Positions 1 to 9,375 of a DNA stretch of 64,000 nt are shown here, one piece after another. The notes below the pieces were generated by a model. The model was not told where the DNA came from. It made no database searches and saw nothing but the letters and a program-made list of their open reading frames with translations. Each line of letters opens with the position of its first letter. Position 1 is the first letter of the stretch. The DNA is from Maritalea mobilis. Lineage in GTDB: Bacteria > Pseudomonadota > Alphaproteobacteria > Rhizobiales > Devosiaceae. The DNA lies in the NCBI RefSeq assembly GCF_004363175.1, contig NZ_SNYR01000003.1:129001-193000 (forward strand), read 5' to 3'. A program made the position numbers and the translations under genes.

Positions 1-70
1 CCATGTGACTTGAATTTTTAGACCATATGATTGAAATTCTTGATCAAAATACGAGGAGTGTCGGCTGAAA

Positions 71-1573
71 ATGTCTAAACAACATAAAAAATATTTGCTC
101 GCCATCGACCAAGGCACCACATCCAGCCGCGCCATCATTTACGATCAAGAGCTAAATCCACGCGCCAGCGACCAGCGTGAATTTCGCCAAATCTTTCCGC
201 GTGACGGCTGGGTGGAACATGACGCAAATGAAATTTGGGACACCTCCTTATCCACCATCAAAGGCGCGATTAAAGAAGCAGGCATCGCCGCAACGGATAT
301 CGCCGCCATCGGCATCACCAATCAGCGCGAAACCATCACCGTTTGGGATCGTGCTACGGGCGAGCCATTACACCATGCAATTGTATGGCAGGATCGGCGC
401 ACCGCCCGCTATTGCGCCGAGTTAAAAGAACAAGGCCTTGAAGAAAAGGTCACAGCCAAAACAGGGCTGCTGCTCGACCCATATTTTTCCGGCACCAAAG
501 TCAAATGGCTTTTAGATAATGTAGATGGCGCCCACGACCGCGCACAAAAAGGCGAACTGGTCATCGGCACCATTGACAGCTGGCTGATCTATAAACTCAC
601 AGGTGGCGCTTCCCATGTAACCGACGCAACCAACGCCAGCCGCACATTGCTGTACAACATTCATGAGGGACAATGGGACCAAGATTTGCTCGATCTGTTC
701 GACATCCCCGCCTCTCTGTTGCCTGAGGTAAAAGACTGTGCCGCAGATTTTGGCACAACGGACGAAGCCCTATTTGGCGCCGCCTTGCCCATCACCGGCG
801 TTGCCGGCGATCAACACGCTGCAACCATTGGCCAAGCCTGCTTCGAAAAGGGCATGATCAAGTCCACCTATGGCACTGGCTGTTTCGCCATGATGAATGT
901 GGGCGAAAAGCCCTTGGCCTCGTCCAACCGTCTATTGTCCACCCTGTGCTATCAACTGGATGGCAAACCCACCTATGCGCTGGAAGGGTCCATTTATATG
1001 GCTGGGGCCACTGTGCAATGGCTACGCGATGGCTTGAAAATCATTGAAAGCTCGTCAGAGGTAAATGACCTTGCCGCAACAGCTGACGAAACCCAGTCCG
1101 TTTATCTCGTGCCCGGCTTTGTGGGTCTCGGCGCCCCCTATTGGGATCCAGATGCACGGGGCGCGATTTTCGGCCTCACCCGCAATTCCGGCCCCAATGA
1201 GTTGGCAAAAGCCGCGCTGGACTCTGTTGGCTACCAAACCCGCGATCTGATCTCTGCCATGAATGCAGATTTTGGTGATGATGTCGAAGTGCTGCGCGTA
1301 GATGGCGGCATGACTGCATCAGACATGACCATGCAATTTCTAGCTGATATGTGCCAAATCCCCGTCGACCGCCCCACCAATCTCGAAACCACCGCCAAAG
1401 GCGCCGCCTACCTTGCAGGCTTGCATATCGGCCTTTGCCCACCACCAAAAGACATGATGGCACAATGGGATTTAGACCAGCAATTCAAGCCAAACCAATC
1501 CGCAGACTGGGCAGACAAAAAATATGCGGGCTGGCAGGATGCAGTTGCCCGTACATTATCGACAAGAAGCTAA
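71..1573 (+). CDS. glpK: Glycerol kinase
   Basis: A 500-residue FGGY-family carbohydrate kinase that phosphorylates glycerol to sn-glycerol 3-phosphate in the cytoplasm, with ATP as donor. The N-terminal phosphate-binding loop DQGTTSSRA begins at residue 13, TNQRET follows near residue 83, and the FGGY-type segment [16 protein letters not shown] lies near residue 410. Length matches the family norm (about 500). The start is an ATG preceded by GAGGAG at 53-58. It stands alone on the plus strand and converges on the quaternary-amine transporter genes, 3 nt away. No glycerol facilitator or glpD is visible in this window. Confidence 0.97.
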   Translation: MSKQHKKYLLAIDQGTTSSRAIIYDQELNPRASDQREFRQIFPRDGWVEHDANEIWDTSLSTIKGAIKEAGIAATDIAAIGITNQRETITVWDRATGEPLHHAIVWQDRRTARYCAELKEQGLEEKVTAKTGLLLDPYFSGTKVKWLLDNVDGAHDRAQKGELVIGTIDSWLIYKLTGGASHVTDATNASRTLLYNIHEGQWDQDLLDLFDIPASLLPEVKDCAADFGTTDEALFGAALPITGVAGDQHAATIGQACFEKGMIKSTYGTGCFAMMNVGEKPLASSNRLLSTLCYQLDGKPTYALEGSIYMAGATVQWLRDGLKIIESSSEVNDLAATADETQSVYLVPGFVGLGAPYWDPDARGAIFGLTRNSGPNELAKAALDSVGYQTRDLISAMNADFGDDVEVLRVDGGMTASDMTMQFLADMCQIPVDRPTNLETTAKGAAYLAGLHIGLCPPPKDMMAQWDLDQQFKPNQSADWADKKYAGWQDAVARTLSTRS

Positions 1574-1576
1574 GGC

Positions 1577-2608
1577 TCAGCCCACCACCCCGCTATGACG
1601 GGCAAGAGCTTTGATCACATGTTTAGCTGTGATTTTGCCGATCACTTTGCCTTGGGCGTCAGTCACCCCGATAATGTCATGTTCGGCAAATAGCGGCAGC
1701 ACATCTTCGCAGCGCGCTTGTTCTGAAACTGTCGTGCTGCAATCGGTGCATGCGCCTTGCTCCATAATGGTGTTCACATGAATGGCACGCGCGCGGTTCA
1801 CGTCTTGCACAAATTCTTGCACATGGACATTGGCCGGGTTCAGCACCACCTCTTCCGGGCGACCGGATTGAACAACCGCACCGTCTTGAAGCACCGTAAC
1901 TTGATCGCCAATTTTCAGCGCTTCGTCAAAATCATGAGTGATAAACAAGATGGTCTTGTTCAACTCCTTTTGCAGCGCCAGCAATTCATCTTGCATGCCC
2001 GAACGGATCAGCGGATCAAGAGCAGAGAACGCCTCATCCATCAGCAAAATATCGACATCCATAGCCAAAGCACGGGCCAATCCAACCCGCTGTTGCTGTC
2101 CGCCTGAAAGCTGATGCGGTCGAGATTTTTCATAGCCATCTAGACCGACGGTGGAAATCCAACTCGCCGCAATTTCAAGCCGCTCTTTTTTATCAACGCC
2201 GCGAATTTCTAATCCATAGGCAACATTGTCGATTACCGACCGATGCGGCAAAAGACCAAACTTTTGAAACACCATCGCAATTTGCGTGCGCCGAAAAACG
2301 CGCAATTCATCAAGGCTCATCTCAAGCACATTTTGGCCATCAACAAAAATCTCACCGGCGGTGGGATCAATAAGCCGATTGACGTGCCGAATAAGGGTGG
2401 ACTTACCCGAACCAGAAAGGCCCATCACCACATGCAACTGCCCCGGCTTCACCTGCAAATCAACATTGTTGAGGCCGATCACATGCCCGGTTTCCGCTTG
2501 TAGCTGATCCTTCGAACGACCAGCCTGCAATTGCTGCAACACTTCATTTGGTGACGGCCCAAAAATCTTTGTCACACCCCGCATTTCAATCTTATATTGC
2601 GAACTCAT
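1577..2608 (-). CDS. proV: Quaternary-amine (glycine betaine/choline-type) ABC transporter ATP-binding protein
   Basis: The ATPase subunit of a ProU/OpuA-type importer, 343 residues. Walker A GLSGSGKST is at 63-71, the ABC signature LSGGQQQ at 167-173, and Walker B with DEAFSALD at about 186-198. An N-terminal extension before the ABC core and a C-terminal region of about 90 residues resembling a degenerate CBS domain pair are typical of ProV/OpuAA. The ATG overlaps the stop of the upstream permease by 4 nt (2605-2608), so translation is probably coupled. Substrate (choline, glycine betaine or proline betaine) cannot be settled from sequence alone. Confidence 0.9.
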   Translation of the reverse strand: MSSQYKIEMRGVTKIFGPSPNEVLQQLQAGRSKDQLQAETGHVIGLNNVDLQVKPGQLHVVMGLSGSGKSTLIRHVNRLIDPTAGEIFVDGQNVLEMSLDELRVFRRTQIAMVFQKFGLLPHRSVIDNVAYGLEIRGVDKKERLEIAASWISTVGLDGYEKSRPHQLSGGQQQRVGLARALAMDVDILLMDEAFSALDPLIRSGMQDELLALQKELNKTILFITHDFDEALKIGDQVTVLQDGAVVQSGRPEEVVLNPANVHVQEFVQDVNRARAIHVNTIMEQGACTDCSTTVSEQARCEDVLPLFAEHDIIGVTDAQGKVIGKITAKHVIKALARHSGVVG

Positions 2609-3510
2609 GAGCGACCTCCCGCCAAGCCAATTTGCTCCTGCAATTGCTTGCCATAGGCCTGCGTGATCCGGTCAAAAATAATCGCCAGCACCACAATGCC
2701 CAAACCTGCAAAAACGCCACGGCTGACTTCCAGTCGGCCAATGCCTTGCTGAACTTGATAGCCTAACCCGCCCGCACCGATCATTGACGCGATAACCACC
2801 ATGGACAATGCCATCATTGTTGTCTGATTTATTCCAGCTAAAATTGTGGGCAAAGCTAGCGGAATTTGCACACCCAATAAGCGCTGTCGAGGTGAAGCCC
2901 CAAAAGCTTGCGATGCCTCTAGCACACCTGAATCAACATGCCTTATTCCCAAATTTGTTAAACGTACTAGCGGGGGAGCTGCATAAACGATTGTCGCAAT
3001 CAACGCTGGAACGTTACCTGGTCCGAATATCATCACAACTGGGATCAAATAGACAAAACTCGGCATTGTTTGCATTAAATCCAAAATCGGTGTCACTACA
3101 CGCAGAACAATCTGTGAGCGGGCCATCACAATTCCAAGCGGTATCGAAAACAAGATGGCAGTGACCGTTGCCGAAATCATCAGCGCCATGGTTTTCATAC
3201 TGTCTTCCCATAACTCCATGAGACCAGCGAAAAACAATCCCACAGCGACCAAGATTGGCAACAATGGTGTTCTCGTAGCACCATACGCTAACCAAGATAG
3301 CGCCAAGATAATCAGCCACCAGGGCGTCGCTAACAGCACATCTTCAATTGTATTAAGCATCACGCGCAAAGGATACGCAGCCGATTCAAATCCGTAGCTC
3401 CATTCACGCACCACCCAGTTAAGACCATCGTCTAGCCAATACCTAAGCGGCCGCGTATCGATAAATTCGGGAAATTCGCCTTCAAACATGCCCAACACTC
3501 TCTCATGCAA
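2605..3510 (-). CDS. proW: Quaternary-amine ABC transporter permease
   Basis: A 301-residue integral membrane permease of the ProW/OpuAB type, pairing with the ATPase immediately downstream (4-nt overlap). It has a soluble N-terminal stretch, several hydrophobic segments from about residue 65, and the binding-protein-dependent permease region around residues 140-280, including the EAA-like loop EASQAFGASPRQRLLGVQIP that contacts the ATPase. It is the middle gene of a binding protein - permease - ATPase operon on the minus strand. A 9-bp hairpin at 3511-3541 separates it from the binding-protein gene. Confidence 0.88.
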   Translation of the reverse strand: MHERVLGMFEGEFPEFIDTRPLRYWLDDGLNWVVREWSYGFESAAYPLRVMLNTIEDVLLATPWWLIILALSWLAYGATRTPLLPILVAVGLFFAGLMELWEDSMKTMALMISATVTAILFSIPLGIVMARSQIVLRVVTPILDLMQTMPSFVYLIPVVMIFGPGNVPALIATIVYAAPPLVRLTNLGIRHVDSGVLEASQAFGASPRQRLLGVQIPLALPTILAGINQTTMMALSMVVIASMIGAGGLGYQVQQGIGRLEVSRGVFAGLGIVVLAIIFDRITQAYGKQLQEQIGLAGGRS

Positions 3511-3541
3511 AATGGCCAGACGATTCTATCGCCTGGCCATT
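3511..3541 (-). terminator. Intercistronic hairpin between binding-protein and permease genes
   Basis: A perfect 9-bp inverted repeat pairs 3511-3519 (aatggccag) with 3533-3541 (ctggccatt) around a 13-nt loop. On the minus strand the second arm runs into TTTTG. Its place just after a periplasmic binding-protein gene and before the permease fits a partial terminator or 3'-end-protecting stem that keeps binding-protein mRNA more abundant. That role is inferred. Confidence 0.55.
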
Positions 3542-3563
3542 AAAATTGCTCTGTTTCTGCGCC

Positions 3564-4562
3564 TTAAAGGGCCGCTTTCACTTTTTCGGCCACGTCAGCA
3601 GGTACCCATTGGGTCCAAACGTCTTCTTCAGTTTTCAAGAAGTTTTCTGCTGTTTCTTCCGCGCCAGCTTTGTTTTCAGCGCCCCAGTTCAACATTTTTG
3701 AAATTTGAACATTGTTAAGCGCAACGTTGCTCAAATAGTCAAAAACCACTGGTGCTTCTTCTGAAAGCCATGCTGCTGTACCCACGGTCACAGGAGGCGT
3801 TGGAAACGCACTTTTGCCTTTGGCTTCACAAGCTGCATCAACGTTGCAGGCCCAAACCTCTGGGTCATGCTCCGGCATTTCAAGCTGCACCATATCATAT
3901 TTACCCATAATGGCGGTCGGCCCCCAATAATAGAACACAATTGGTTCCTCGCGTTCGAAAGCACGCACAATTGAGGCATCTAGATTGCCGCCAGAGCCCG
4001 GTGAAAATAGATTAAAGCTATCTTCTAGCTCATAGGCTTCAAACAATGCCGCATTGGCAATTTCACAACCCCAACCTGGAGGGCAAGAGTAGAAACGGCC
4101 TTGGTCTGGTTCGTCAGGGTCTTTGAACAACTCCGCATGCGCAGGCAAATCTTCAACCCGCTTAAGGTCTGGGTTTTGCTCAGCCACATAAGTTGGAATC
4201 CACCAGCCCTCAACGGCACCATCAGAAATGGCGAGGCCAGCATCTTTAACTGCACCTTCTTCCAAACCCTTTTTCCATTGGTCTTGCACCGTGCCGATCC
4301 ACAATTCTGGCGCAATTGCCGGGCGGCCTTTTGATAGCATGGACGCTGATGTCGGCACGGAATCGCCAGCCACCAGCTCAACCTCGCAACCATAGCCTTC
4401 TTCAAGGATTTTCGCGTGAATGTGCGCCAACGCAGCCGCGGACGGCCAATTCATCTCTGCAATATCGATTTTCCGGTCGGTGCCGCATTCCGCCGCAACC
4501 GCACCACCTGTTGCGCCCAGCGCAAAAATCGCTGTTGCAATCGCCAATTTTAGTCTTTGCAT
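3564..4562 (-). CDS. proX: Quaternary-amine ABC transporter substrate-binding protein
   Basis: A periplasmic OpuAC/ProX-type binding protein of 332 residues with a cleavable signal peptide (AIFALGATGGAVAA, cleavage about residue 23). Tryptophans that could form the aromatic ligand cage include those in MNWPSA, ELWIG, EGWWIP and YYWGP. A start 18 nt further upstream is possible in frame, but the ATG at 4562 is preferred because GGGAG sits 8 nt before it and the signal peptide begins there. It is the first gene of the operon with the permease and ATPase. It is clearly paralogous to the next gene upstream. Confidence 0.88.
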   Translation of the reverse strand: MQRLKLAIATAIFALGATGGAVAAECGTDRKIDIAEMNWPSAAALAHIHAKILEEGYGCEVELVAGDSVPTSASMLSKGRPAIAPELWIGTVQDQWKKGLEEGAVKDAGLAISDGAVEGWWIPTYVAEQNPDLKRVEDLPAHAELFKDPDEPDQGRFYSCPPGWGCEIANAALFEAYELEDSFNLFSPGSGGNLDASIVRAFEREEPIVFYYWGPTAIMGKYDMVQLEMPEHDPEVWACNVDAACEAKGKSAFPTPPVTVGTAAWLSEEAPVVFDYLSNVALNNVQISKMLNWGAENKAGAEETAENFLKTEEDVWTQWVPADVAEKVKAAL

Positions 4563-4809
4563 ATCTAGTTCTCCCGACATTATGCAAGATTTGGCAACAG
4601 CATAGCCAGCCCTTACTAGACGGTCAAATATGACAATTTGGAGAATATGATCCGGAAATACTTATGACGTTGAAGAAAGGCGGGTAAATTATAACGCCAC
4701 ATTCATCTATTGAAGAAATTTACTCATGAAACGGAAAAGCTTATTTTCCACTTTCTCTTCAAAACAAAAAATCTTGATCAATAACTGGCAAACAATAATT
4801 GCATTTACC

Positions 4810-5790
4810 CTAGTTTGAGCCGGAAACCCATCCTTGCCAAACCTGCGGCATCGTCGCGATAAAATGAGTGGCCACAGCTTCCGCGTTCAAATTGCCGCGT
4901 TCTTGCACCGCCAGCAATTCGTTCATCACAGCGATCGGTATGGTGGCACGCCGTAAATATCCCAGCAGTTCTGGCATATCACCACGCACATCACTCACCG
5001 CAATCAACCCGATTTGCTCACTCGGAAAATCACTAATTTGTGGCGCACTGCAATCAGTTTCGGCCAAACACGGATAGGCGTCCGCCAAAAATTCTCCCAT
5101 CTCCAAAGCAGCAAATTCAAATTGATGCAGCACGGCATTGGGCTGCCAATAATAAAATACTGCAGGCTCACGGCCTGAAATCACCTGACCAATCAGCTGG
5201 TCCATTTCAAACCGAGATTGGGGCACCACCACATCAAATGCATTTTGCACGCCAAAGGCTGCAATCAAATTATCATTGATCACATGGCAAGCCCACTTCT
5301 CCGGGCAGGTGATAAAGCGGATTTTCTCACGGGCGTATAGCTCCGGCATATTGGGCAAATTAGCCGCCTGCTGCAGTTGAGGAAAGTCGGTGATCACCTT
5401 TTGGGGCACAAACCAGCCTTCAAGCACCGTTTGGTCAAATGTCTGCGCCGCCATAAAAGCACGCTGTGCCTCGCCAATCGCATTCCATTGCGCGGCAACG
5501 CGGGTCACCCAAAATTCCGGCACGATATTCGGTTCTTGCGCCGCATCAATGGTCGCCGCCACATTGGCAAGGTCGCTTTGCACCACTTGCGCATCGCAAT
5601 CAAATTCATCGCGCAAAATCTGCCGATGGATTTGCGCCAATATGCTCGCGGAAGGCCATTGCAAATCCGCAATGGTCACCGTTACGCCGCGGCATCCCGC
5701 AAATGTTGGCTCAGCATTCTCCTGCGTGAAACCATCTGTGGCCCACATTGTGCCCAAAACCAAAAATATCGCTGCTGCCCAACCGCGCAT
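4810..5790 (-). CDS. Second ProX/OpuAC-type substrate-binding protein (paralogue)
   Basis: A 326-residue periplasmic binding protein with a signal peptide ending near TDGFTQ. It shares a colinear motif series with the ProX protein downstream: LQWPSASILAQIH against MNWPSAAALAHIH, EGWFVP against EGWWIP, TCPEKWACH against SCPPGWGCE, and AVFYYWQP against IVFYYWGP. The ATG at 5790 has AAGG 8 nt upstream; a GTG one codon earlier is less likely. It lies 247 nt upstream of proX on the same strand without its own permease or ATPase. It may offer the shared transporter a second substrate range or act as an orphan sensor; both are inference. Confidence 0.82.
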   Translation of the reverse strand: MRGWAAAIFLVLGTMWATDGFTQENAEPTFAGCRGVTVTIADLQWPSASILAQIHRQILRDEFDCDAQVVQSDLANVAATIDAAQEPNIVPEFWVTRVAAQWNAIGEAQRAFMAAQTFDQTVLEGWFVPQKVITDFPQLQQAANLPNMPELYAREKIRFITCPEKWACHVINDNLIAAFGVQNAFDVVVPQSRFEMDQLIGQVISGREPAVFYYWQPNAVLHQFEFAALEMGEFLADAYPCLAETDCSAPQISDFPSEQIGLIAVSDVRGDMPELLGYLRRATIPIAVMNELLAVQERGNLNAEAVATHFIATMPQVWQGWVSGSN

Positions 5791-6132
5791 CACAAATGCC
5801 TTTCACCAAATTCTTGGCCAATGTGACCATTTTGGCCGCACAAATCAATTCCAAAGGCGAATTCAATAAAGCTGGTCATCGCACGCCAAAAACTGCCCGA
5901 TTTTGCCTTAACCCTCTCATTTTGTAACCATTTTTGTTACGCGTGAAATTAACGTAATTCGTAACCTTTTGGCCTTTATTGCCACAAAAGCTGGTGACTC
6001 TTATTAAAAAATGGTTATTGTTGAGCCAACGAGGGAGGAACACGACCTCGGCCACAAGCGGATAGCGCATTAATAAGCTTGGGAAAAAGCGCCCTATCCG
6101 CAGAACAAAGATGTACAAATTAGAGGGAAATT
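5791..6132. promoter_or_regulatory. Divergent intergenic region with promoter and structured leader for the plus-strand binding-protein gene
   Basis: No gene is seen in these 342 nt. A plausible plus-strand promoter is TTGCCA at 5979-5984, a 17-nt spacer, and TATTAA at 6002-6007, giving a leader of about 119 nt. The leader could fold into two hairpins: CGAGG/CCTCG (6030-6034 with 6046-6050) and GCGGATAG/CTATCCGC (6058-6065 with 6094-6101). GTAAC at 5924-5928 and GTTAC at 5936-5940 form a short inverted repeat upstream. GAGGGAAA precedes the ATG at 6133. Promoter and fold are read by eye. Confidence 0.5.
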
Positions 6133-7332
6133 ATGCGTCATCTTAAACTCGCACTTACAGCAGCCGCTGCACTTTCAGTTGCAACACCGGCTGTGGCTGA
6201 AGACGTAAATATCGGTATTCTTCTGGGGTATACCGGTCCACTTGAAACATTGGCACCACCAATTGGTGATGCTGCCAAATTGGCTTTGCAGCATGTGAAT
6301 GAGCAAGGCGGCATTTTGGGCGGCGAAGCAAAGTTCACCATCGGTGACTCAACTTGTGCCGACGCAACTGCTGCTGCCACTGCAGCTGACCGTTTGATCA
6401 ACGCTGACGGCGTTGATGCAATCGTTGGCGCAATGTGCTCAGGCGCAACCATTTCTGCAGCCAACACAGCAGCAATTCCTGCTGGCGTTGTGATGGTATC
6501 TCCATCAGCTTCTTCACCAGCGGTTACAACTGTTGAAGATAATGACTTGCTTTTCCGCGTTGGCCCATCTGACGCTTACCAAGGTGAAGTTGTTGCTCGC
6601 ATGTTGTTGGCCAAAGGCATCAACGACATCGCGATCACATATGTGAACAACGACTACGGTAAAGGCTTCGCAGACGCATTGGCTACAGCTTACGAAGCTG
6701 GTGGCGGCGATGTGATGATCTCTGAAGCACACGAAGAAGGCAAATCAGACTACCGCGCTGAATTGGGTTCTTTGGCTGCTAGCGGCTCACAAAACCTCAT
6801 CATCTTGGCTTATGCTTCTGGCTCAGGCCAAACCATCCTGCGTCAAGCAATCGAAGCTGGTGACTTTGTAACCTACTTCGGTGGTGACGGCATGGTAGCA
6901 GACGCATTGGTAACAGGCATCAACCCATCAGCGGTTGAAGGCATGTTGGCAACACGTCAAGGCCGCTTGGAAACAGATGGCACATCTGTTTACGAGAAAT
7001 TGGCAACAGACGCTGGTCTAGACCCAATCGCTTCATTCGGCCCACAAGCCTATGACGCTGCATTCTTGTTGGCTCTTGCTTTCGAGCAAAAAGGCAACAC
7101 AGACCGTGAAGGCGTAAACGAAGCATTGCGCTCAGTTGCAACTGCTCCAGGTGAAGTGATCTTGCCTGGTGAGTGGGAAAAAGCCAAAAAGCTGATCGCT
7201 GAAGGTAAAGAAATCAACTATGAAGGCGCTGGCGGTAACCACGAGTTTGATGAAGCTGGTGACGTTGCAGGTGCAATCGTAGAAATGACCATTAAAGATG
7301 GTGTGTTTGTTGAAGTTGGCCCACTGAAATAA
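6133..7332 (+). CDS. Branched-chain amino acid-type (type I periplasmic) ABC transporter substrate-binding protein
   Basis: A 399-residue periplasmic binding protein of the LivK/peripla_BP_6 family, exported by a clear signal peptide (LTAAAALSVATPAVAE, cleavage near residue 22). The mature protein opens with VNIGILLGYTGPLETLAPP, typical of the family, and continues with GGDGMVADAL in the second lobe. Codon use differs from neighbours: Ala is mostly GCT/GCA, Ser TCA/TCT and Leu TTG/CTT, suggesting high expression. It ends at a strong terminator. The matching LivHMFG-type genes lie 0.75 kb away in the opposite orientation. Ligand cannot be deduced; amides, urea or other amino acids remain possible. 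Confidence 0.88.
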   Translation: MRHLKLALTAAAALSVATPAVAEDVNIGILLGYTGPLETLAPPIGDAAKLALQHVNEQGGILGGEAKFTIGDSTCADATAAATAADRLINADGVDAIVGAMCSGATISAANTAAIPAGVVMVSPSASSPAVTTVEDNDLLFRVGPSDAYQGEVVARMLLAKGINDIAITYVNNDYGKGFADALATAYEAGGGDVMISEAHEEGKSDYRAELGSLAASGSQNLIILAYASGSGQTILRQAIEAGDFVTYFGGDGMVADALVTGINPSAVEGMLATRQGRLETDGTSVYEKLATDAGLDPIASFGPQAYDAAFLLALAFEQKGNTDREGVNEALRSVATAPGEVILPGEWEKAKKLIAEGKEINYEGAGGNHEFDEAGDVAGAIVEMTIKDGVFVEVGPLK

Positions 7333-7356
7333 GCCAACCTAAAACAAATTGTTTTG

Positions 7357-7386
7357 AACCCGGCGCTTCGGCGTCGGGTTTTTTAT
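7357..7386 (+). terminator. Rho-independent terminator
   Basis: A 10-bp stem (7357-7366 with 7371-7380, one G-U pair) is closed by a UUCG tetraloop on a C-G pair and followed by TTTT. This is a strong intrinsic terminator for the binding-protein gene. Confidence 0.93.
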
Positions 7387-7443
7387 TGCGCATCGCCTGC
7401 CCTCGCCCTAGGCTGAGCCTCCTACCAAACCAAGGTGACGCCC

Positions 7444-8052
7444 ATGAGCTACGATCCAGAAACCTTTGCCTTCTACGCGCAAAACGCAAAAACCTATGCT
7501 GGCCGACGCCAAAAGCCCTCAGATACATTGCTGGTCTTTTTAAAAACATTGCCCGAAGGCGCCTCCATTCTTGAATTGGGCTGCGGGGCCGGGCTGGAAG
7601 CCAGCTACATGAAAGCACAAGGGTTCAACGTCACCCCAACAGAGGGCAACCCCGCGTTGGCGGCTGAAGCCGAACAAAATTTCGGTGCCCCGGTTCAAAT
7701 TATGCGCTTCGATGAACTTGAGGCCGAAGAAAGCTACAATGCTGTGTGGGCCAATATGTGCTTGCTCCACGCCCCATGGGAAAGCCTAGAAGATATTCTG
7801 CAGCGCATTCATAAGGCATTGGTGCCCGGTGGCGTGCTTTGGGCGAGCTTTAAAATTGGCCAAGGCGAAAAGCGCGACGAGTTGGGCCGCTATTATAATC
7901 TGCCCACCAAATCGATGCTGTCAGATAAATTCAGCACTGCAGCAGATTGGGCCCAAATTGAGCAAATTGACGGTATTGGCGGCGTGGGCGCTGACAATCA
8001 ACCCTATCAATCCATCTGGTGCGTTGCGCATAAAATAGGCGCCGCTTCGTAA
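7444..8052 (+). CDS. Class I SAM-dependent methyltransferase
   Basis: A 202-residue cytoplasmic methyltransferase. SAM-binding motif I is ILELGCGAGLE near residue 40, the acidic end of beta strand 2 is in TPTEGNP, and HKALVPGGVLWASFK is the usual post-motif segment near residue 120. The ATG at 7444 is chosen over a GTG at 7435 because AAGGTGA lies 5 nt before the ATG. The substrate is unknown; the sequence gives only the fold and cofactor. It is convergent with livM. Confidence 0.8.
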   Translation: MSYDPETFAFYAQNAKTYAGRRQKPSDTLLVFLKTLPEGASILELGCGAGLEASYMKAQGFNVTPTEGNPALAAEAEQNFGAPVQIMRFDELEAEESYNAVWANMCLLHAPWESLEDILQRIHKALVPGGVLWASFKIGQGEKRDELGRYYNLPTKSMLSDKFSTAADWAQIEQIDGIGGVGADNQPYQSIWCVAHKIGAAS

Positions 8053-8088
8053 GAAGCGACGCCCAATTCAATTTATGGGTCCGAAGAG

Positions 8089-9375
8089 CTATTTCTCCGT
8101 GCGCACCCGCTCTGGGATTACCCCTTGTGGGAAGTAGCGCAAGGCAAAGGTGATCACCAAGCCAAGCACAAACACGCGCATTTGCAGCGCCCGTGATTCA
8201 ATATTCGGGATAGCACCAATGCCAACCCCTTCTGAGAAGTCAGAAATAATATCGAACAGGATCACAGATGCAGGCTCTGAGATGGTCCACACTATATAGA
8301 TGAACACACCGCCAAACAGCGCCCCATAGTTATTGCCAGCGCCGCCAACAATAATCATCACCCACACAATGAAGGTGTGGTTGATCGGCTGATAACCGCT
8401 CGGGTCCAAAATCTGTGAGAATGACGCCAAAATCGCGCCGCCAATACCCATCAGAATGGAGCCAAGAATAAACACTTCCAACTCACGCTTGGTCACGTTT
8501 TTACCAATAGCAGAAGCGGAAATGTTGTTGTCGCGAATGGCGCGCATCATCCGGCCCCAAGGCCCTTCATATGCTTTTTGCAAAAAGTAGAAGATCACCG
8601 CAATCAACAGCACCGTGAGCGACAAAAAGCCTGCTCGCGCCAAGATGGTCGACATGGTCGCGTCTTCCAAACCCGCGGCAACAATGTCAGTCGGTGACGG
8701 TGTTGGCCAAGGCAATGGCGACACGGTAAGTGTGCCACGCGTGAACCAATCCATGTTTTTCACCAAGGCACGGATGATCTCGGAAATACCGATGGTTGCA
8801 ATCGCCAGATAGTCAGTGCGCAAACCCAAGCAGATGCGACCCACCACATAAGCAATCGCACCGGCCAATACACCACCGAATATCCAGCCCAAGACCACAG
8901 GCAAGCCCAAGCCGCCAACAAAGCCAGCTTCAGCTTCAATCAAGCGTGCGGCCGGATCAATCTGTGAACGATAAACGATATAGGCAATTGCCCATGCCAT
9001 CACCATCAGGAAGGTGCGTAATTTGCCTTTAATGCCAAATCGCTGAGAATTGGTCGCCAGATAAACAAGCACCCCGCCAAATACTGCAGCCAAGAGCGCT
9101 TTAAACAGCATAAATGGACCATCAGATGCCCAGAAAGCTTCATTGATTGGATAGGACACAAACGTCACCGCGACGCCGCCAACCATCAAAAAGCCCATCA
9201 CACCGAAGTTAAATAGACCGGCATAACCCCATTGCACGTTCAGCCCCAACGCGATCAGCGCATAGGCTGAGGCGGTAACCAACATAAACAACGTAGTTGG
9301 AATTTGCTGCCACGCGGCAACCGCGAGCAGAAAGGCCCCAAGGGCCAAAAACAGCATTGCATCGCGACGCATCAT
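8089..9375 (-). CDS. livM: Branched-chain amino acid-type ABC transporter permease (LivM)
   Basis: A 428-residue inner-membrane permease with about ten hydrophobic segments. Family marks include ALIALGLNVQWGYAGLFNFG near residue 40, DYLAIATIGISEIIR near residue 190, and the ATPase-contact loop RMMRAIRDNNISASAIGKN near residue 290. It is the last gene of livGFHM. Its ATG (9375) overlaps the livH stop by 4 nt and is preceded by AAAGGAG, so translation should be coupled. The N-terminal half contains extra hydrophobic segments, as in longer LivM proteins. Confidence 0.92.
   Translation of the reverse strand: MMRRDAMLFLALGAFLLAVAAWQQIPTTLFMLVTASAYALIALGLNVQWGYAGLFNFGVMGFLMVGGVAVTFVSYPINEAFWASDGPFMLFKALLAAVFGGVLVYLATNSQRFGIKGKLRTFLMVMAWAIAYIVYRSQIDPAARLIEAEAGFVGGLGLPVVLGWIFGGVLAGAIAYVVGRICLGLRTDYLAIATIGISEIIRALVKNMDWFTRGTLTVSPLPWPTPSPTDIVAAGLEDATMSTILARAGFLSLTVLLIAVIFYFLQKAYEGPWGRMMRAIRDNNISASAIGKNVTKRELEVFILGSILMGIGGAILASFSQILDPSGYQPINHTFIVWVMIIVGGAGNNYGALFGGVFIYIVWTISEPASVILFDIISDFSEGVGIGAIPNIESRALQMRVFVLGLVITFALRYFPQGVIPERVRTEK

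Noticed and set aside
1055-1463. Overlapping open frames inside glpK on both strands
   Set aside because: Shadow frames of a well-conserved gene; no ribosome-binding sites or family motifs. The same applies to similar frames inside the chemoreceptor, atp, suc and priA genes.
4563-4809. Possible riboswitch or small RNA between the two binding-protein genes
   Set aside because: AT-rich, with no convincing stem or known aptamer pattern; nothing can be supported.
5876-6118. Minus-strand 80-codon frame in the spacer before the plus-strand binding-protein gene
   Set aside because: Low-complexity hydrophobic/basic translation, no ribosome-binding site, overlaps the likely promoter and leader hairpins.
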